Below the pieces are notes generated by a model. The model made no database searches. It worked only from the letters and a program-made list of their open reading frames with translations, and was not told the DNA's origin. From Halisarca cf. caerulea (lineage: Eukaryota > Porifera > Demospongiae > Chondrillida > Halisarcidae): DNA of 64,000 nucleotides. The stretch covers positions 1,594,069-1,658,068 of the forward strand of contig CAUJGJ010000003.1 in NCBI GenBank assembly GCA_963170055.1, read 5' to 3'. The translations under genes were made by a program, and so were the position numbers. Numbering within the stretch: the first letter of the stretch is position 1; the number at the start of each line of letters is the position of its first letter. Below are positions 24,343-37,018 of the stretch, piece after piece.

Positions 24343-24813
24343 AGCTGGTTGGGGTCAAAGTTCAGGCTAACTGACAGCATATTGGGGGGGGGGGGGGTGT
24401 CAAATTCCCGCTAAGGTAAAAGATTCCCTAAGACACAGGCACCAAAACTGGCTCACCTGTACCTGTTTTCGTTGCCAATAAAATGGTCCAACTGTGCAAA
24501 AACTAAACCAGTATCACAGTATAAGTGAATATCTTATATCTTTTGTTTAGCAGCACTCTATAGCATTTTCACTAACATAACTATAAGTGAAGTATACTAA
24601 TGGCTGCATGTGGGGAGGAATACATAGAAAACATATAAGCAACTAAATGGTATCTAAAATGTATGCCATTGTATAGTCTAGGGTCTATGCAACACAAACT
24701 AGTTAATAAATGATCCACAGAACAACAACCTATTGTAATAAGAAGCATGTGCAAATGAACTTTAACATACAACAGGTATACTTAGTGGATCCTTGTTGTA
24801 TATAAAATTTAAT
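24343..24813 (-). repeat. Right arm of the long inverted repeat
   Basis: Reverse complement of 21181-21655 with only scattered differences. Its outer edge lies about 80 bp before the Ig-like exon at 24891. Confidence 0.9.
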
Positions 24814-24890
24814 ATATATAATATTATATATATATATATGGAAAGTACTGCATTTTGTCCCGATACTTATTATTCAGTTCAAATTAACAG

Positions 24891-25259
24891 GTCACACAGC
24901 AATCTTGAGTGGTACCAACTATGTCAGTGGTAGTGGATTCTGTTTTGGTGATCAGCAACTGAAGGAAGGGACTCCATTCATATCATGTACATCCTCGGCA
25001 TTCCCTGGAGAAGTGGACGCTTATTTTGTATTTTGGTCCATTGATGGTTCTGTCTTGAGTGAGGGTCAAGTGGAAGCCAAGTACCCTAATCATCTTAAAG
25101 CTGTGACCTCACAAGCAGGGAAGTCTCGACTGAACATTCTCAATATTACTAGTTTGGGAGTATCGTCTGTTGCCTGCAGGATAGCAGCTTTTTACAATGC
25201 TGGTGATTATGTGGAGCTAACACCACTATCAACTCGGGAAAGTGTCTCTGTTGTTAAGA
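24891..25259 (+). CDS. Ig-like domain exon of the plus-strand receptor gene
   Basis: A 369-nt exon, phase 1-1, bounded by an AATTAACAG acceptor and a GTAAGT donor. The peptide shows an Ig-like pattern: TPFISCTSS (first Cys), FVFWSIDG (core Trp), SRLNILNITSLG, then SSVACRIAAF (second Cys), about 123 residues. Symmetric phase-1 borders are usual for shuffled extracellular domains. With the downstream FN3 and EGF exons it forms part of a secreted or cell-surface protein. Earlier exons, including any signal peptide, were not found. Confidence 0.7.
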
Positions 25260-26213
25260 GTAAGTACGTACATAGGGTACTAAGCATATATACATAGACT
25301 AATATAAGTGTATTGTCTGTATAATAAATGTTGGTAGAGTCTCATTAGAATAGAAAAGACATTTCAAACCAAATTATAACAGTCGGCCATCGGCCAAATG
25401 CCGTGCCTAGTCTTAAAATGGCCGCACAATAAGGTCTGTAGTCTGACATTTTGGCTGGTCAAATTCTGGCCTGTGATTAAAAATTGCAAGATGCACTAAC
25501 CCTTAATTTTGTTCAAACATTTGAGAATGCAAATTAGCCTACTACTTTTATACATTACCCTTGAGTTCTTAAGTTCAGGTTCCTATAGCAGTGCTGATAG
25601 CGACTATGACAAATGCGGCCATTTGTTATGATAAATAGTAACTTTTTTCACTTTGGTAAAAGAAGTAAGATATATACACAAGGTATGTACCACAATAGTC
25701 AAGCCAATAGTGACTATGAATCACTAATAAGTGGTTTGATGCATTGAAATTAGTCTCTGGCTAAAACTGTCAAAGCATTTTCTTGTGTGGAAGTAGTGCA
25801 GTGTGTGTCCACACTTTGGTTATAATTTGTGTACATGTTGTGTGAATGCTTTCACCTTGTTCATAGACATTCTATACTACACTACCTAGTGTAGAGTATC
25901 TATGCCTAGTTACAGTCATGTCAGGCCGTGCATGTCTGACCAAATGTAGCATTGATCTGACAAATTATCAGAACAACTATGAGGAGTTATAATTTGGTCT
26001 GCTTTGGGCTAATCAAAATTATAGTTTAATCTGATGAAAATACATATAGAATCCTCAAAGTTTAACAGTAATTATTACCATAATGATGTTAGTTTATTGA
26101 GACTGTTTTCCACTCTAAGCCTGCCAGAATAGGTGAGCATGGTACCATTATGCTGAATATTGGCAACGTACTTTCTAGTATATGCCATGCACTTATATAG
26201 TCCTTTGATGATG

Positions 26214-26272
<59 letters not shown>

Positions 26273-27652
26273 ATGTGTGTGTGTGTGTGCATGCGTGTGC
26301 TTCCCATATCCAAAAACTTACATTTTGGATATGGGAAGGCGCTGCTCCATTTCATGGCTGTTATGTCAAAATATTTCTTCTCCAACATAACGGTTGTAGT
26401 AACAAAAGGTGATGCATAAACTGAACGGTATAACTGACAATCTTCCCATATCCAAAATTGTAAGTTCAGTCGTTTAGGAATAACCTGGCAAAGTTTTAAG
26501 CATACAGTTAGAGGTTTAGTTCTCCGCCTTTTTGCCATAACTTCCTTATGCTCAAGAGTGCTTCTTTCGCCCTTGCTCACGTGGACACCCCATGTTGTCA
26601 GTGTTGCGGAGGCTAATTTATACGCTGCAATTACGATCATAACTTTAGAGATAAGTTATAGATTTCGAAACTCGAATACTCACAGATCTGCAATTTCTCA
26701 CTCCATTACCATCCATTTGCTAAATTGACTGGCCAGAATCCTTTCTGTTGCTGGTTAAACCATTGAAATCTTGAAAACTATCAAGGAGGTCACGCAGCTA
26801 CAACGTGATAATAATATTAGTATTGGGCGTTACGATAATATATTCGCATACCTGTGAAAAACACCAAACGCCCTTTGTAACCACAAAACTACCATAACTT
26901 ACCTGCGTAATTGGAGAAGTGCGGAGTATCATCCATAAACCTATAATTCTATGCCATCCTAGAGGAGGAAGTGACATCATAATATTATACTGTGGATAAT
27001 GCATCATACGCCAATAAAAACTGTATGTTTTTATTAAGGATAAACTGTTACTTTCAACTTAATGCATATCTGTAAACAGTGCTGAGTGGTGTGCTTCCTC
27101 AAGATGAGGCAACATGCATGTGGAAGCCTGCATATCATGAAAAGATGTGATTAAAACTTTTTGTTAACCACAATGGGTAGCAATTAGTGTGTCAATGATT
27201 AATCCTCCCACATACCGAACAGATGACAGTTGTGGGATAATCGTTTAAAGTTAATCAGAAATCATCCTATTCTGTAATGTTTTCCTCCCATACACTGAAC
27301 AGATGACAGTTGTAGGAAAAGTAGAAAATCATGTTACAGTGATGCCTTTTGTGTAACTGCAATGTGTTCTAAACTGATGTGAAGAGTGTATTATGTACTT
27401 TAAAGTCTCCAACAGCTGCAAATTGTAGGTCAGATAGGAATTTATTTTCTTTGAGATTTCTACAATTTATTTCTTGCCTCATCTATTTCTGTGAACTTTT
27501 CCTCATATGCGTAATGCTACATATATTGTAGGTACATTGTTGTGCACTGGAATTGTTCGTGATTGCATGAGCAAAATGTGGTCGACCCTTCTGAATATGT
27601 AGAATCATGCATGAATTTCTTCAGAAATACATGCAAACACACAAATACATAA

Positions 27653-27654
27653 TC

Positions 27655-27708
<54 letters not shown>

Positions 27709-27749
27709 GCACACATGAATGCACATGAACAAACATGCACACATGCACA

Positions 27750-27811
<62 letters not shown>

Positions 27812-27895
27812 CACACACGCACACACACACACACACATATATATATATACACACACACATACACATGAACACACACATATACACATACACATGTA
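27653..27895. repeat. (CA)n microsatellite
   Basis: A CA array interrupted by ATGCACATG units and followed by short AT. Confidence 0.95.
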
Positions 27896-28220
27896 TTTAT
27901 GTCAATTTTTTGATAAATATATCCATAGTGTGTAAATGTAACGTCCTAACATTTTTCACCTAGGATAATATTGTTACTTCAGATTTCATGCATCTTTATA
28001 AGCATCTTTGACATGTGTACTTCCACAGCGCTGCAGACAACATATTATATATTGATGCCTGCATAATTATTAATATTATACTTGTTGTGTACTTTGAATG
28101 TTTATAGCAAATTTCCATCAATAATTAAGCAAAATGGTTGACTGCTGAAAAATAATGATTATATCGAATGGTGAATTGGTATGATAATACATGCAAAATT
28201 AATCGATACACATGTACCCC

Positions 28221-28330
<110 letters not shown>

Positions 28331-28394
28331 GTGTACAACATTAACTTTAGTTATTGTGGTAGACTAAAAGACTATTGTGTTTCTTTATATATAG

Positions 28395-28691
28395 CTGTCC
28401 CTGCTCCTGAGATGCCCAGAGTTACTCCTTCCTACACAAGTGTTGAGGTTACAGTCAGTAAACCAAGTGGTCTGTGTGAAGGTCTTAAGAGTAGTCAGAT
28501 AACCTATGAATTCAAGATGTACAGGAGTTATACTTTAGTGATGACTGAAAGTGTAACCACCTCTGGACCAACTGCAACTGCTACCTTATCTGGTCTCAGT
28601 GGTGCTACAGAATACAGAGTTGAAATCCGTGGGATCATTGATGTGGTCAGCCAGAGTATGCCAGTATCTGTGACCTTCAATACATCATCTG
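28395..28691 (+). CDS. FN3 domain exon of the plus-strand receptor gene
   Basis: A 297-nt phase 1-1 exon with a TATATATAG acceptor and a GTATGT donor. The 99 residues fit a fibronectin type III fold: VPAPEMPRVTPSYTSVEVTV (first strands), ITYEFKMYRS, then TATLSGLSGATEYRVEIRG, the usual L..L.P.T.Y.V.V segment, and a TF end. It joins the Ig-like exon upstream and the EGF exon downstream in frame. The minus-strand paralogue has a damaged version at 15665-15859. Confidence 0.75.
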
Positions 28692-28985
28692 GTATGTTTG
28701 ATGTATGTATTTTTTTTATGTGCATTGTATAGTGAGATTGTCTGCTACTATGCAGCATGCTATGTATTTTATACAAGTGGGTATATTTTATTAATATTAT
28801 TATTGTCTTATTGATACTTCAGGAATATTCAATGACATATGTATGTAGATTAACTTAGGGATATCTCTGGGTGACATTTTGGCTTTCATGGCTATCAACC
28901 GCTGCATGGGAATGGCTATCATCACCTCATACATACAATATGAATATATAACAAAAACAGCCATATGAATACAATATTATGTGTA

Positions 28986-29188
28986 CAATAAAACCTCCAT
29001 TAAAGGACACCAGACCTCTGAAATACAGAAACTTCCTTAAACAGCCCACCATGGCAGCTCTGTCCCATTTCAAGTCCTCACATTGACGTACATGTGTGCA
29101 TTTGTTGATCCTCTGAAATAAGAACACCTCCGTAAACAGGACAGCTTACTGTGCTTCCGGTGGTGTCCTTATTAGGGAGGTTTCACTG
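28986..29188. mobile_element. GTGAAACCTCC-family MITE
   Basis: Ends read CAATAAAACCTCC and GGAGGTTTCACTG, flanked by TA. The interior has two phrases repeated in inverse (GGACACCA... and TGGTGTCC), typical of a foldback element with mariner-like TA insertion. Confidence 0.7.
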
Positions 29189-29204
29189 TATATACTGTAC
29201 ATGC

Positions 29205-29206
<2 letters not shown>

Positions 29207-29270
<64 letters not shown>

Positions 29271-29275
29271 TATAT
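29207..29275. repeat. (AT)n microsatellite
   Basis: Pure AT array next to the MITE. Confidence 0.9.
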
Positions 29276-29708
29276 TAGTAGTTACGTAGTAGTATATAGT
29301 AGTATTTTATTATTACTGTGCATCATGTCACACTGGCACTAGAACTATACAGTTCTATGCAGTACATACACCACAAGGAAAGCAACAACAACAAAAAGGA
29401 CACTTAGTCTAGCAAAACACACAGTCAAAATTAATAAGCAAACCGAAAAATGAAGAAAGAAAACAGATTAAAACAATCAAGACAAACACAGACTGATACC
29501 TGTATATCAAACTATGCAAATCTTGCTTCCCACAGTTTTTCAATCATCTGCCTCAATCATCTGTCTATATTTCCTCTATGTAACAAATCAGCCACTTTCT
29601 CCTCGTCCGACATTTCCTCCCATCCCATTGATCTAAACCCTCATGACTTCAAGTCTTCTCTCCACCAGGTGGTATTTTTACAGTATAGAAACCAGTGGAC
29701 CACGACTT

Positions 29709-30140
29709 CTACTTCCCCTGTAGTGCCTGCAAATACGCTACTTGTTCATTCCTCCATCTCCCCATTTCAATCCTCAGTCTCACCGTAGCACCTCGGATCC
29801 TCATCATCATTCTTCTCTGTCTTTTGTCGTCAATGTATACTACCGTCGGTTCCTCGTGTTTCCTCATAACTTCCCTCAGAAGGGCTGGTTTTGGTTGTTT
29901 TGAAGCCATCTAGCAATTCACTCCTCACCTTCCTAAGAAAGGAATCACCCATCATCGACTTAATTAATAAGCTCCCCCAAGGATACACCTTCTACACCTT
30001 TACTACACAACCCTTCCCATCCTATCTCTGCCACACACTGCATCAGCTGCTGAAACCAGCTTCCCTTCTTCCTCACCACTTCCTCAGCTGCCTTCTTCAA
30101 GATTCTATCACTGCTCATTGAGCTCGACATTACTAGAAAC

Positions 30141-30142
<2 letters not shown>
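29709..30142 (-). other. Two overlapping minus-strand frames with coding-like composition
   Basis: Minus frames 30142-29960 and 29909-29709, with a third in between, read as charged protein-like sequence: [60 protein letters not shown]. They lie in a less AT-rich block than the surroundings. No family is recognised. They may be remains of one transposon protein broken by shifts; the plus strand of the same block is just pyrimidine-rich. Confidence 0.3.
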
Positions 30143-30172
<30 letters not shown>

Positions 30173-30182
30173 AAAATATACT

Positions 30183-30259
<77 letters not shown>

Positions 30260-30290
30260 ATATATATATGTACATAGATGTATATAGATG
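30141..30290. repeat. (AT)n microsatellite
   Basis: AT array broken by a short A-rich and TACATACAT stretch. Confidence 0.9.
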
Positions 30291-30469
30291 AAGATCGCAG
30301 CCAGATGACATTTCGATCAATAGTGATTATTGTCTTTGTGAGCGGATTCTTGGGATCAATCTGGAACCCCAATTGTCTATAAGATTTTACCAATACCCAG
30401 ACAAATTCTATCATTTTTGAGCCAAGTTTCTTTGATTTCTATTATGAGTCTGACGTCTTTCAGATCATG

Positions 30470-32335
30470 CCTAAAGCTGGATCAAAGGCTGTCAGGGATA
30501 TTTGTTCGAATTGCAAGGGAGATTTGCCCTGTGCTTGGATGGGAATGTCAAAATCTATGGTCCATTCTCTAACAGATGTCCAGGCTCAGGGCTATGAGTC
30601 CAATTAATTTTGTGTTTACGATCAATCTTAGCTCCTCCACACCAATATCGGGAGAAACAGACGTACCGCATTCCTGTGGGATCTCTGCTGTAAATCCAGG
30701 TCAACTGTGGATTAAAATCCTTGGGAGAGTGCCGCGCTCTGCCCTAGATGTCACCAATACTAAACTATCAGAGATTTTGAATAGCATAACAAGGGAAAAC
30801 AGCGCTGAAGCTTGGGAATGTCTATGCCTATTTAGCCGCTGATGTCTGAATGCCCCAGCGAGGGGTGGTCATAGGCGCAACTTAGCTAGCTCTGTTATAA
30901 AGGCAGTCAGAGAGGAGAGAGACCCTGCTCTGTCACATTCTATAGCTTTCAAACCTGTAAAAGATCCACTGAAGACTTTGGCAGCTTGTGTAGCTGCCAA
31001 ACTTGAAGAACCAGATTTTAGAGGCGCGGTGAAAATAGCCAGCAGTGATGAGTCCTTTGCTCCAACTAATGAGACCACCTTCACCCACTTGAGTCAGAAG
31101 CATCCACCATTACATCCACTGTCATCCATGCCCCCAAAATCTGCTCCAGGGTCCTGTAATCCTGTGGAGCTATCAGCCTCAGATGTCATTAGCTCAATCT
31201 GGTCTTTTCCAGCAGGGGTCTGCTGGGAGACCTGATGGCCTCCGCCCACAGTAACTCAAACACCTCATCTCAGGGGAAGAGTGCAGGTTTAGCTCTTTTT
31301 TAGTTCAATCCCTCACAGCTATTGTTAACTTTGTTATTACTGGAGGAGTTCTGGCCTCAGCTGGGCCTTACTTTTTTGGTGCTTCCCTGTTTGCGTTGAA
31401 TAAGGCTGATGGTGGTGTCAGACGAATTGCGGTTGGATGTACTTTGCGTTGCCTTGTCGCCAAATGTGTCAGTCACACTGTCCGTGATGCTATGGGGGAC
31501 TTGCTGGCTCATTTCCAGCTTGGATACAGTACCAGTACCAGTGTTGGTGCAGAGGCAGCAGTCCATGCTGCCCGTACATACCTCCACAGTATGTCAGATG
31601 ACTATCTTTTGCTAAAAGTCGATTACTCCAATGCGTTCAATAGCATCAGGAGAGATATGATGCTGCAAGCTTGCCTTTAGTACACCCCAGAAATCTACCC
31701 ATTGGTGCATTCCGCCTATGCCATCCGATCTTACCTGTTTTTCGGGAAAAGTATCATTAATTGCTCTGAAGGGGCTCAACAGGGAGATCCTCTGGCCCTC
31801 TTCTGTTCAGTCTGACTATCCATTCCATGGTGATCAGTTGCAGTCAGAATTCAAACTGTTGGCACTATGGGAGGCAGCTGTTCTGAAATCATGCAGGACC
31901 TCCAGGGTCTGAAGCTGCTGCGAATGATCTAGGCTTGCAAGGAAGAGATTGTCTGCAGTAATCCTTCAACTGTCAGCACCTTTTGATCTTATTCACCCCA
32001 CTTCTGTTGGATTGAACCATCTGATACATGCCTTTTGGGGTCCCTCCTGCATTCTCAATATGCCCTTCTTTTGCTAAGGAATGTATTCAGCCTAGCAAAG
32101 GTACTTTATGTACAGCATCATATTTTGAACAAGTCGAGCATCTTACTTGACTTGGATCATCTCCAAAGGAAGTTACTGAAGTCAATCTGTAACGTTCAGT
32201 TGGATGATAATGCGTAGACGCAGGCCTCTTTACCCATCTCAGCCGGTGGATTAGGCATTAGGAGTTTTACCATGCTTGCATCTTCTGCCTTTTTGACTTC
32301 TTCTGCTGGTAGCTCCCATATTCCAGGTTAATCCT
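30470..32335 (+). pseudogene. Non-LTR retrotransposon copy C, inside the receptor gene
   Basis: This copy keeps the part before the RT that copies A and B lack: a frame at 30576-30842, then ARGGHRRNLASSVIKAVREE and a stretch up to about 31235, then PDGLRPQ. RT blocks follow: ADGGVRRIAVGCTLRCLVAK, LLKVDYSNAFNSIRRDM, a damaged QQGDP near 31780 and ALLLLRNVFSLAKVLYV near 32060. It ends near 32335, before the zinc knuckle and nuclease. Multiple stops and shifts are present (for example at 30840, 31677, 32215). It is inserted in an intron in the same orientation as the host gene. Confidence 0.8.
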
Positions 32336-32494
32336 TCCATCACATCTGAAAAAGGTCCCTATCCACCATCAATTTGTAGCACTAGATCACTGGACAGTAG
32401 AACATACCAAATAAATTATCATGTTATGTGCTGACATTTACGAACGTATAATGTACAAATCATCATGCAAATTTTGCACGATGTTTGCTTATAG

Positions 32495-32626
32495 ATGTTG
32501 ATGAATGCAACTCAAGTACAACTAATAACTGCTCACATTTCTGTATTAACACTATTGGAGGTTACATCTGTTCATGTCCTAATGGTTACATCTTAGGATC
32601 CGACAATTTCACCTGCAAAAGGGAAG
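32495..32626 (+). CDS. Calcium-binding EGF-like exon of the plus-strand receptor gene
   Basis: A 132-nt phase 1-1 exon with a TGCTTATAG acceptor and a GTGAGT donor. Joined to the G ending the FN3 exon it reads DVDECNSSTTNNCSHFC, then INTIGGYICSCPNGY and NFTCKRE: six cysteines and the DxDEC start of calcium-binding EGF modules, with the N.(x)n.GGY pattern. This is the most secure domain call of the gene. Confidence 0.85.
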
Positions 32627-33316
32627 GTGAGTAGTATTTAGGTCTGTATGAACGGGTATCCTCTCATATTATGTGTTTATATAAAATCTATACATTTGTG
32701 TGACATACTGTAGATGTCATGGCCAATTCGATCCCTGCAAGGCAAGATTCATGTTTGCCATTTTGCAAGAGATGATTTGTGTGTAATGCCGTACACATAC
32801 CATTGGTGGCGGAATTTGGGGCAGGGAGGCCATGGCCCTCCCACTCATCCCAAAGGGGGGCCAAGTATGCCTTTGGCCCTCCCTAAATATAAATTGTTTT
32901 GTTTTATATTGGTATGAAACACTAAAGAACAGAAACAATTCGCAAAATGGTCTTTAAAGCTATTTAAAAGTTAATATTTGAGCTAAACTAGTTAGAATAG
33001 ATCTCTAAGAGTCACAAAAGAAAGCCCTTTTCTAGAAGTCAGGGTTGCAGAAGCCATTTGTTGTGATGTCATAGACACTCTATACATAGATAATAACATA
33101 CATGCTTTCACATGATGGCCCACTCACTGGTGCATCTCCCTTTACAAATCTCTGGATCGGCCCTGTCTACGATTCAGTACGGAATAAGTCATTGGTGCTT
33201 CTTTTTTAAATTCAATGGTCAAAATGCATAATCTATGTAGAGTATTGCACCCCATGGCAATTGTGACAATATTATAACAATCATGAGATGTACAGGACGT
33301 GGCCTTTATAGCCCTA

Positions 33317-33347
<31 letters not shown>

Positions 33348-34339
33348 ACTTGGCAAACCATTCCTCTGCCTATGCATACAAATTTTGTGGGATAAAACTT
33401 TCATGGATTTTTGCAGATTGTAAGCCATGCATGAAAAGTTTTAACGACATGAAAATTTAGATAAAGTACTAGTGTAATGACCAAAAGGCCATTAGTCAAG
33501 AAGCACTTTAGCACCATCACTTGCTTGCTTGATGGCTTTCATCCAGAAACAAAGGAAGTTCATATCAACTAAAGACTGTAAAAGTAGGCAGGATTGTAGG
33601 GAGATCCACAAAATATAATCCACAGAAATCGTGAAAATTGCCCATCTGCTAAAGTTTAATCCCACGAACGATTGTAAGCATACGGTAGTTGTGCCAGACA
33701 GAATTAGTAATTTATGGCAGTATACTGTGCCTATCATCGGCTGGGTCGATGTAATTGTGGTACCAGTGCTGAAGATCATGTGTATTTCTATGGGTTTTCC
33801 ATATTAAATGGGTTTAAAAATGATAAAAATTATGATTCAGAATCTAGTGAGAAAAACAATCACCTTAAAATAGTGTTTCACTGTGGCTACCATGTACTGT
33901 GCGATTTACCCTGGTGTATGGTGGCCATGCATTGTTGTCAGTGTCAATCTATAGATATGACATGCTGCTATACTCCAAATTAAAATGTATGTGCTGAAAC
34001 TATAATTGTGGTTTATGTGGTTTAAGCTTCATATTATCACTTTTATGAGTACAATGCAAACATGTACATGACTTGTCTATATCTTTGTCATCATGTCCAT
34101 ACTGCATAATTCACATGTTGCAGTTCAATGCTATTATTGAATACAGTGCTAGATTGCCAAACTTAAATGGATATAAATTCTTGATCCACTCGATGTGTGC
34201 ATGCAGGGAAGGGTATAATTGCTAACATTCACATAGGTTCTTTCCTTAGTGTTTCATAACAAGAGTGCCTCACATTAATAAAACTACGTAACCTTGTATA
34301 TGATCTTGGTGATGTTGTGTAGTATTTGCAGGATGTGTG
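32627..34339 (+). other. Intron or downstream region, no exon supported
   Basis: A poly(C) run at about 33317-33334 is followed by short CA. An 89-codon plus frame at 33714-33983 is Cys-rich but has no splice support and no family match. A phrase near 33410 (TTTTTGCAG then GATTGTAAGCC) could be an acceptor but leads to an early stop. Confidence 0.4.
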
Positions 34340-34531
34340 AAGTGAAACCTCCCTAATAAGGACACCACTTGGACTACAGTAAGCTGTCCTGTTTGTGGAG
34401 GTATATCCTTATTTCGGAGGATTCAACTGTACACATGTCAGTGTGAGGCACTTCGAATGGGACAGAGCAGTGGTGTCCTATTTAAGGAGGTTTCTGCATA
34501 TAAGAGGTGTCCATTCATGGAGGTTTCTCTG
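34340..34531. mobile_element. GTGAAACCTCC-family MITE
   Basis: The left end AGTGAAACCTCCCTAATAAG and right end GGAGGTTTCTCTG are inverted; TA follows the right end. Same family as 28986-29188. Confidence 0.7.
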
Positions 34532-35137
34532 TATACCTCTGCTTGGGTCATTGTGTTTCATTTTATAGGGCTATACAGTGCATGTGCATGTGCTATGATT
34601 TTGTGCATATAATTATAGTGAATGTGTTCACATGACATTGTACTATTTCTCAAGAATGTCTCCAAAGGACGTACACTTACAAGAATGTACTCCTGTGCAC
34701 ATAAAATGCCAACCTCTAACAGTTCGATCTATCTTTAACAATTAGCATGCAAAATATATTTAGTAAAAGATGTAGTGTGCAATACCAATAGCAGAAACTT
34801 TTTGTAGGGTATAACTTCCATGAATAGCCCAATTTTGCAAATTTCGTGAATAAGATTTTCACGAATCCCTAAATTTTGGAGGGCCTGCATGTTTTCTTAC
34901 TAAAGCAACTGCTGATTAGTATATAAGCAACTGCTAAGTGTGGTGGAAGACATATTCTCAGCTAAGTTGTATGGTCACTGTGGGATAATAGCTTCTGTGT
35001 GGTTAAGGCGAAGATGTTTGCACCATTCAGACTTCAGTCAAAGAATCGAGGTTATTTTTGCATTGTAATGGGCCATCAAGCTTCGGGAGTGCACACTCCA
35101 CCTGATCATCTTATTTTAAGAACAGAAGAACGTATAG

Positions 35138-35562
35138 CCAAGGGGCCTAACCAGGATTTTTTCTACTGAGGCAAAACCTTGAACCTATGGCCGGTTTATA
35201 GTAACATAATTGTGTTTATGAAGTCTGCAATCGTGACGTACGTACGTCATTCAAGCAGCTCTTGGCTGGTCAGTTGACGTGAAATTTATATTTTTGGAAC
35301 AAATATGGTGGAATCGAGCAGCGCTGATAGAAATATCAAACTAATCTTGCTACTCGAGAGTTTTCTTTCAGCTAATACATGGATCATGTCAAGGATTTCT
35401 GGCTGTTGTTGAGTTCAGTATATAAAACGTTTAGTGCTCTGAGTCACATTTTGTCATTTTTCACCTTTCTCCAAAATGTATATCCTATAGAATTTTTTTT
35501 CATAGTTAGAATGTCAGCCGAGGCAAATGCCTCAGTTGCCTCATAGCTGGCTACGCCCTTGA
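35138..35562. repeat. Possible MITE with imperfect ends
   Basis: Left AAGGGGCCTAACCAGGATTT and right AGCTGGCTACGCCCTT are imperfect inverted repeats, with a GAGGCAAA and complement pair just inside. No coding frame. Borders are approximate. Confidence 0.4.
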
Positions 35563-36539
35563 TAACAAGACTGCAGCTTTTCAAGGAACAGCCAACAAAA
35601 TCTAAGTACCAACTGCAGTTGAACCAAATCTTCAAAGAACAATGGTTTAGTTACCTAGTGCATATTTACGATGGGATCCTGACATAGTCGTGGATGTCTG
35701 AAATGAAGTCATATAAGTAAGATTTCATGAATTGGAAATTTCATGAATGTTGGGAGATTCGTGGAATTTGCAAAAAATATTTACGTACTTCAAGAAAATT
35801 CCCCACTGTATGGTATGTATATCTCATTTTGTTTTTAATACATTAATGTTAGCATGTTCTAATTATACACTAATGCACCAGTAAAAGTTGTTGTATAGGC
35901 ACAGCAGAATATGTACGTTGTCTGCATACACTGAGTACAGGGAAACAAGTTGACTGGTGTGATGCATGCGCACATGGTGTTTTTGTTTGTTTGTCGAATT
36001 TTCTGTACTAGAATGTAGCAGTGTAAAACATAGCAATGATTCATCCTAATTGATATGAAACCGTAATACTACATATAAGGCAGCCTACGTACATTAAACA
36101 CAAGCTGATTATGTACATTGTCTGCATATACTGATTATATACAGGAAACAAGTTGACTGCAGTGACGCACATGTACACATGGTGTTTATGACACAATGTC
36201 TGTTGGTCCAATTTTCGGTGTTAGAATGCAGCAGTGAAATTATAGACCGTATATAGCAATGATTCATCCCAATAGACATGAAACCATAATACTACATATG
36301 AGGGTTTTATATAGGATTAAAATTTTGCGAGGTTGAGCTTCAACATAACAGTACATGGCTACACTGTGAGACATGTTCATAGTTTTGATGTTAGTATTGT
36401 ATACATCTGATGTACCGTTATGTATACTGTAACAGGGCTCCTTCAGGGATGTGGTATCCTAGGGATATAATAAGTATGTGGGTCTGGGACTATGCACACC
36501 ATTTTACCTTACACCAGATCAAGTTTATAGGTCATTTAT
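35563..36539. other. No gene recognised; local direct duplication
   Basis: Sequences near 35900-36050 and 36100-36260 resemble each other (TGTACATTG TCTGCATA, AGGAAACAAGTTGACTG, TAGCAATGATTCATCC), a tandem duplication with a unit of about 200 bp. Confidence 0.55.
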
Positions 36540-36930
36540 GTCGGTGAGTACAAATTTTTACCTCACCCCATAGTTTCTAGGTTATAGAAGGTGGTGTCTC
36601 AGGCCATTTTAGACCATTTTATGGTTGATTTTAAAACTCATGTAGGGCCTTCTCTATAGTAATTTGTACAATACAGTCGAACCTCGTTAACATGAAACTG
36701 CTTAACACAAAATAACTTTTAACATGAGGTGCTAGCCATGTCCAAGTGCTGATACAAGAACATGTAGTACTGTTTACATGAAATACTGTTAAGATGAAAT
36801 TTCAGCACAGTCCCCTGAGTTTCAGGTTAACAAGGCTTGACTGTAGTTGATTTTATGCTTTATTGGGGGGGAGCTGGAGAGCTTGGGATAGAATCACCCC
36901 CCCCCCCCCCCCTCCACACACACACTGGAT
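36540..36930. repeat. Dispersed repeat shared with 12895-13065, split by a MITE
   Basis: Shared phrases include CTCAGG, TTTAGACCATTT, ACTCATGTAG and, after the MITE, GGAGCTG and CTGGATAGAACCCT. The MITE at 36674-36843 interrupts it exactly where the 12.9-kb copy is continuous. A poly(C) run lies at 36898-36912. Confidence 0.65.
36674..36843. mobile_element. Mariner-like MITE with CAGTCGAACCTCG ends
   Basis: Left CAGTCGAACCTCGTTAAC and right GTTAACAAGGCTTGACTG are inverted repeats flanked by TA on both sides. 170 bp, no coding frame. Confidence 0.75.
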
Positions 36931-37018
36931 AGAACCCTATGCATTATGCTAAATTGTAATATTGACCAATCATCTGACATGCTCTATGTCATGTATTTAC
37001 CACATTTTTATACTTTAG

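Noticed and set aside
21222..24772. A conserved 63-codon frame in both inverted arms as a gene
   Set aside because: The arms are nearly identical throughout, so conservation of the frame is not evidence of selection, and the peptide has no recognisable features.
26089..26640. A 183-codon minus-strand frame
   Set aside because: It passes through the TG array, and the rest shows no family likeness or splice support.
33410..33460. Possible exon after the EGF exon (TTTTTGCAG then DCKPCM)
   Set aside because: It reaches a stop after a few codons without a fitting domain; the surrounding TTCATGGATTTTTGCA phrase recurs elsewhere as a repeat.
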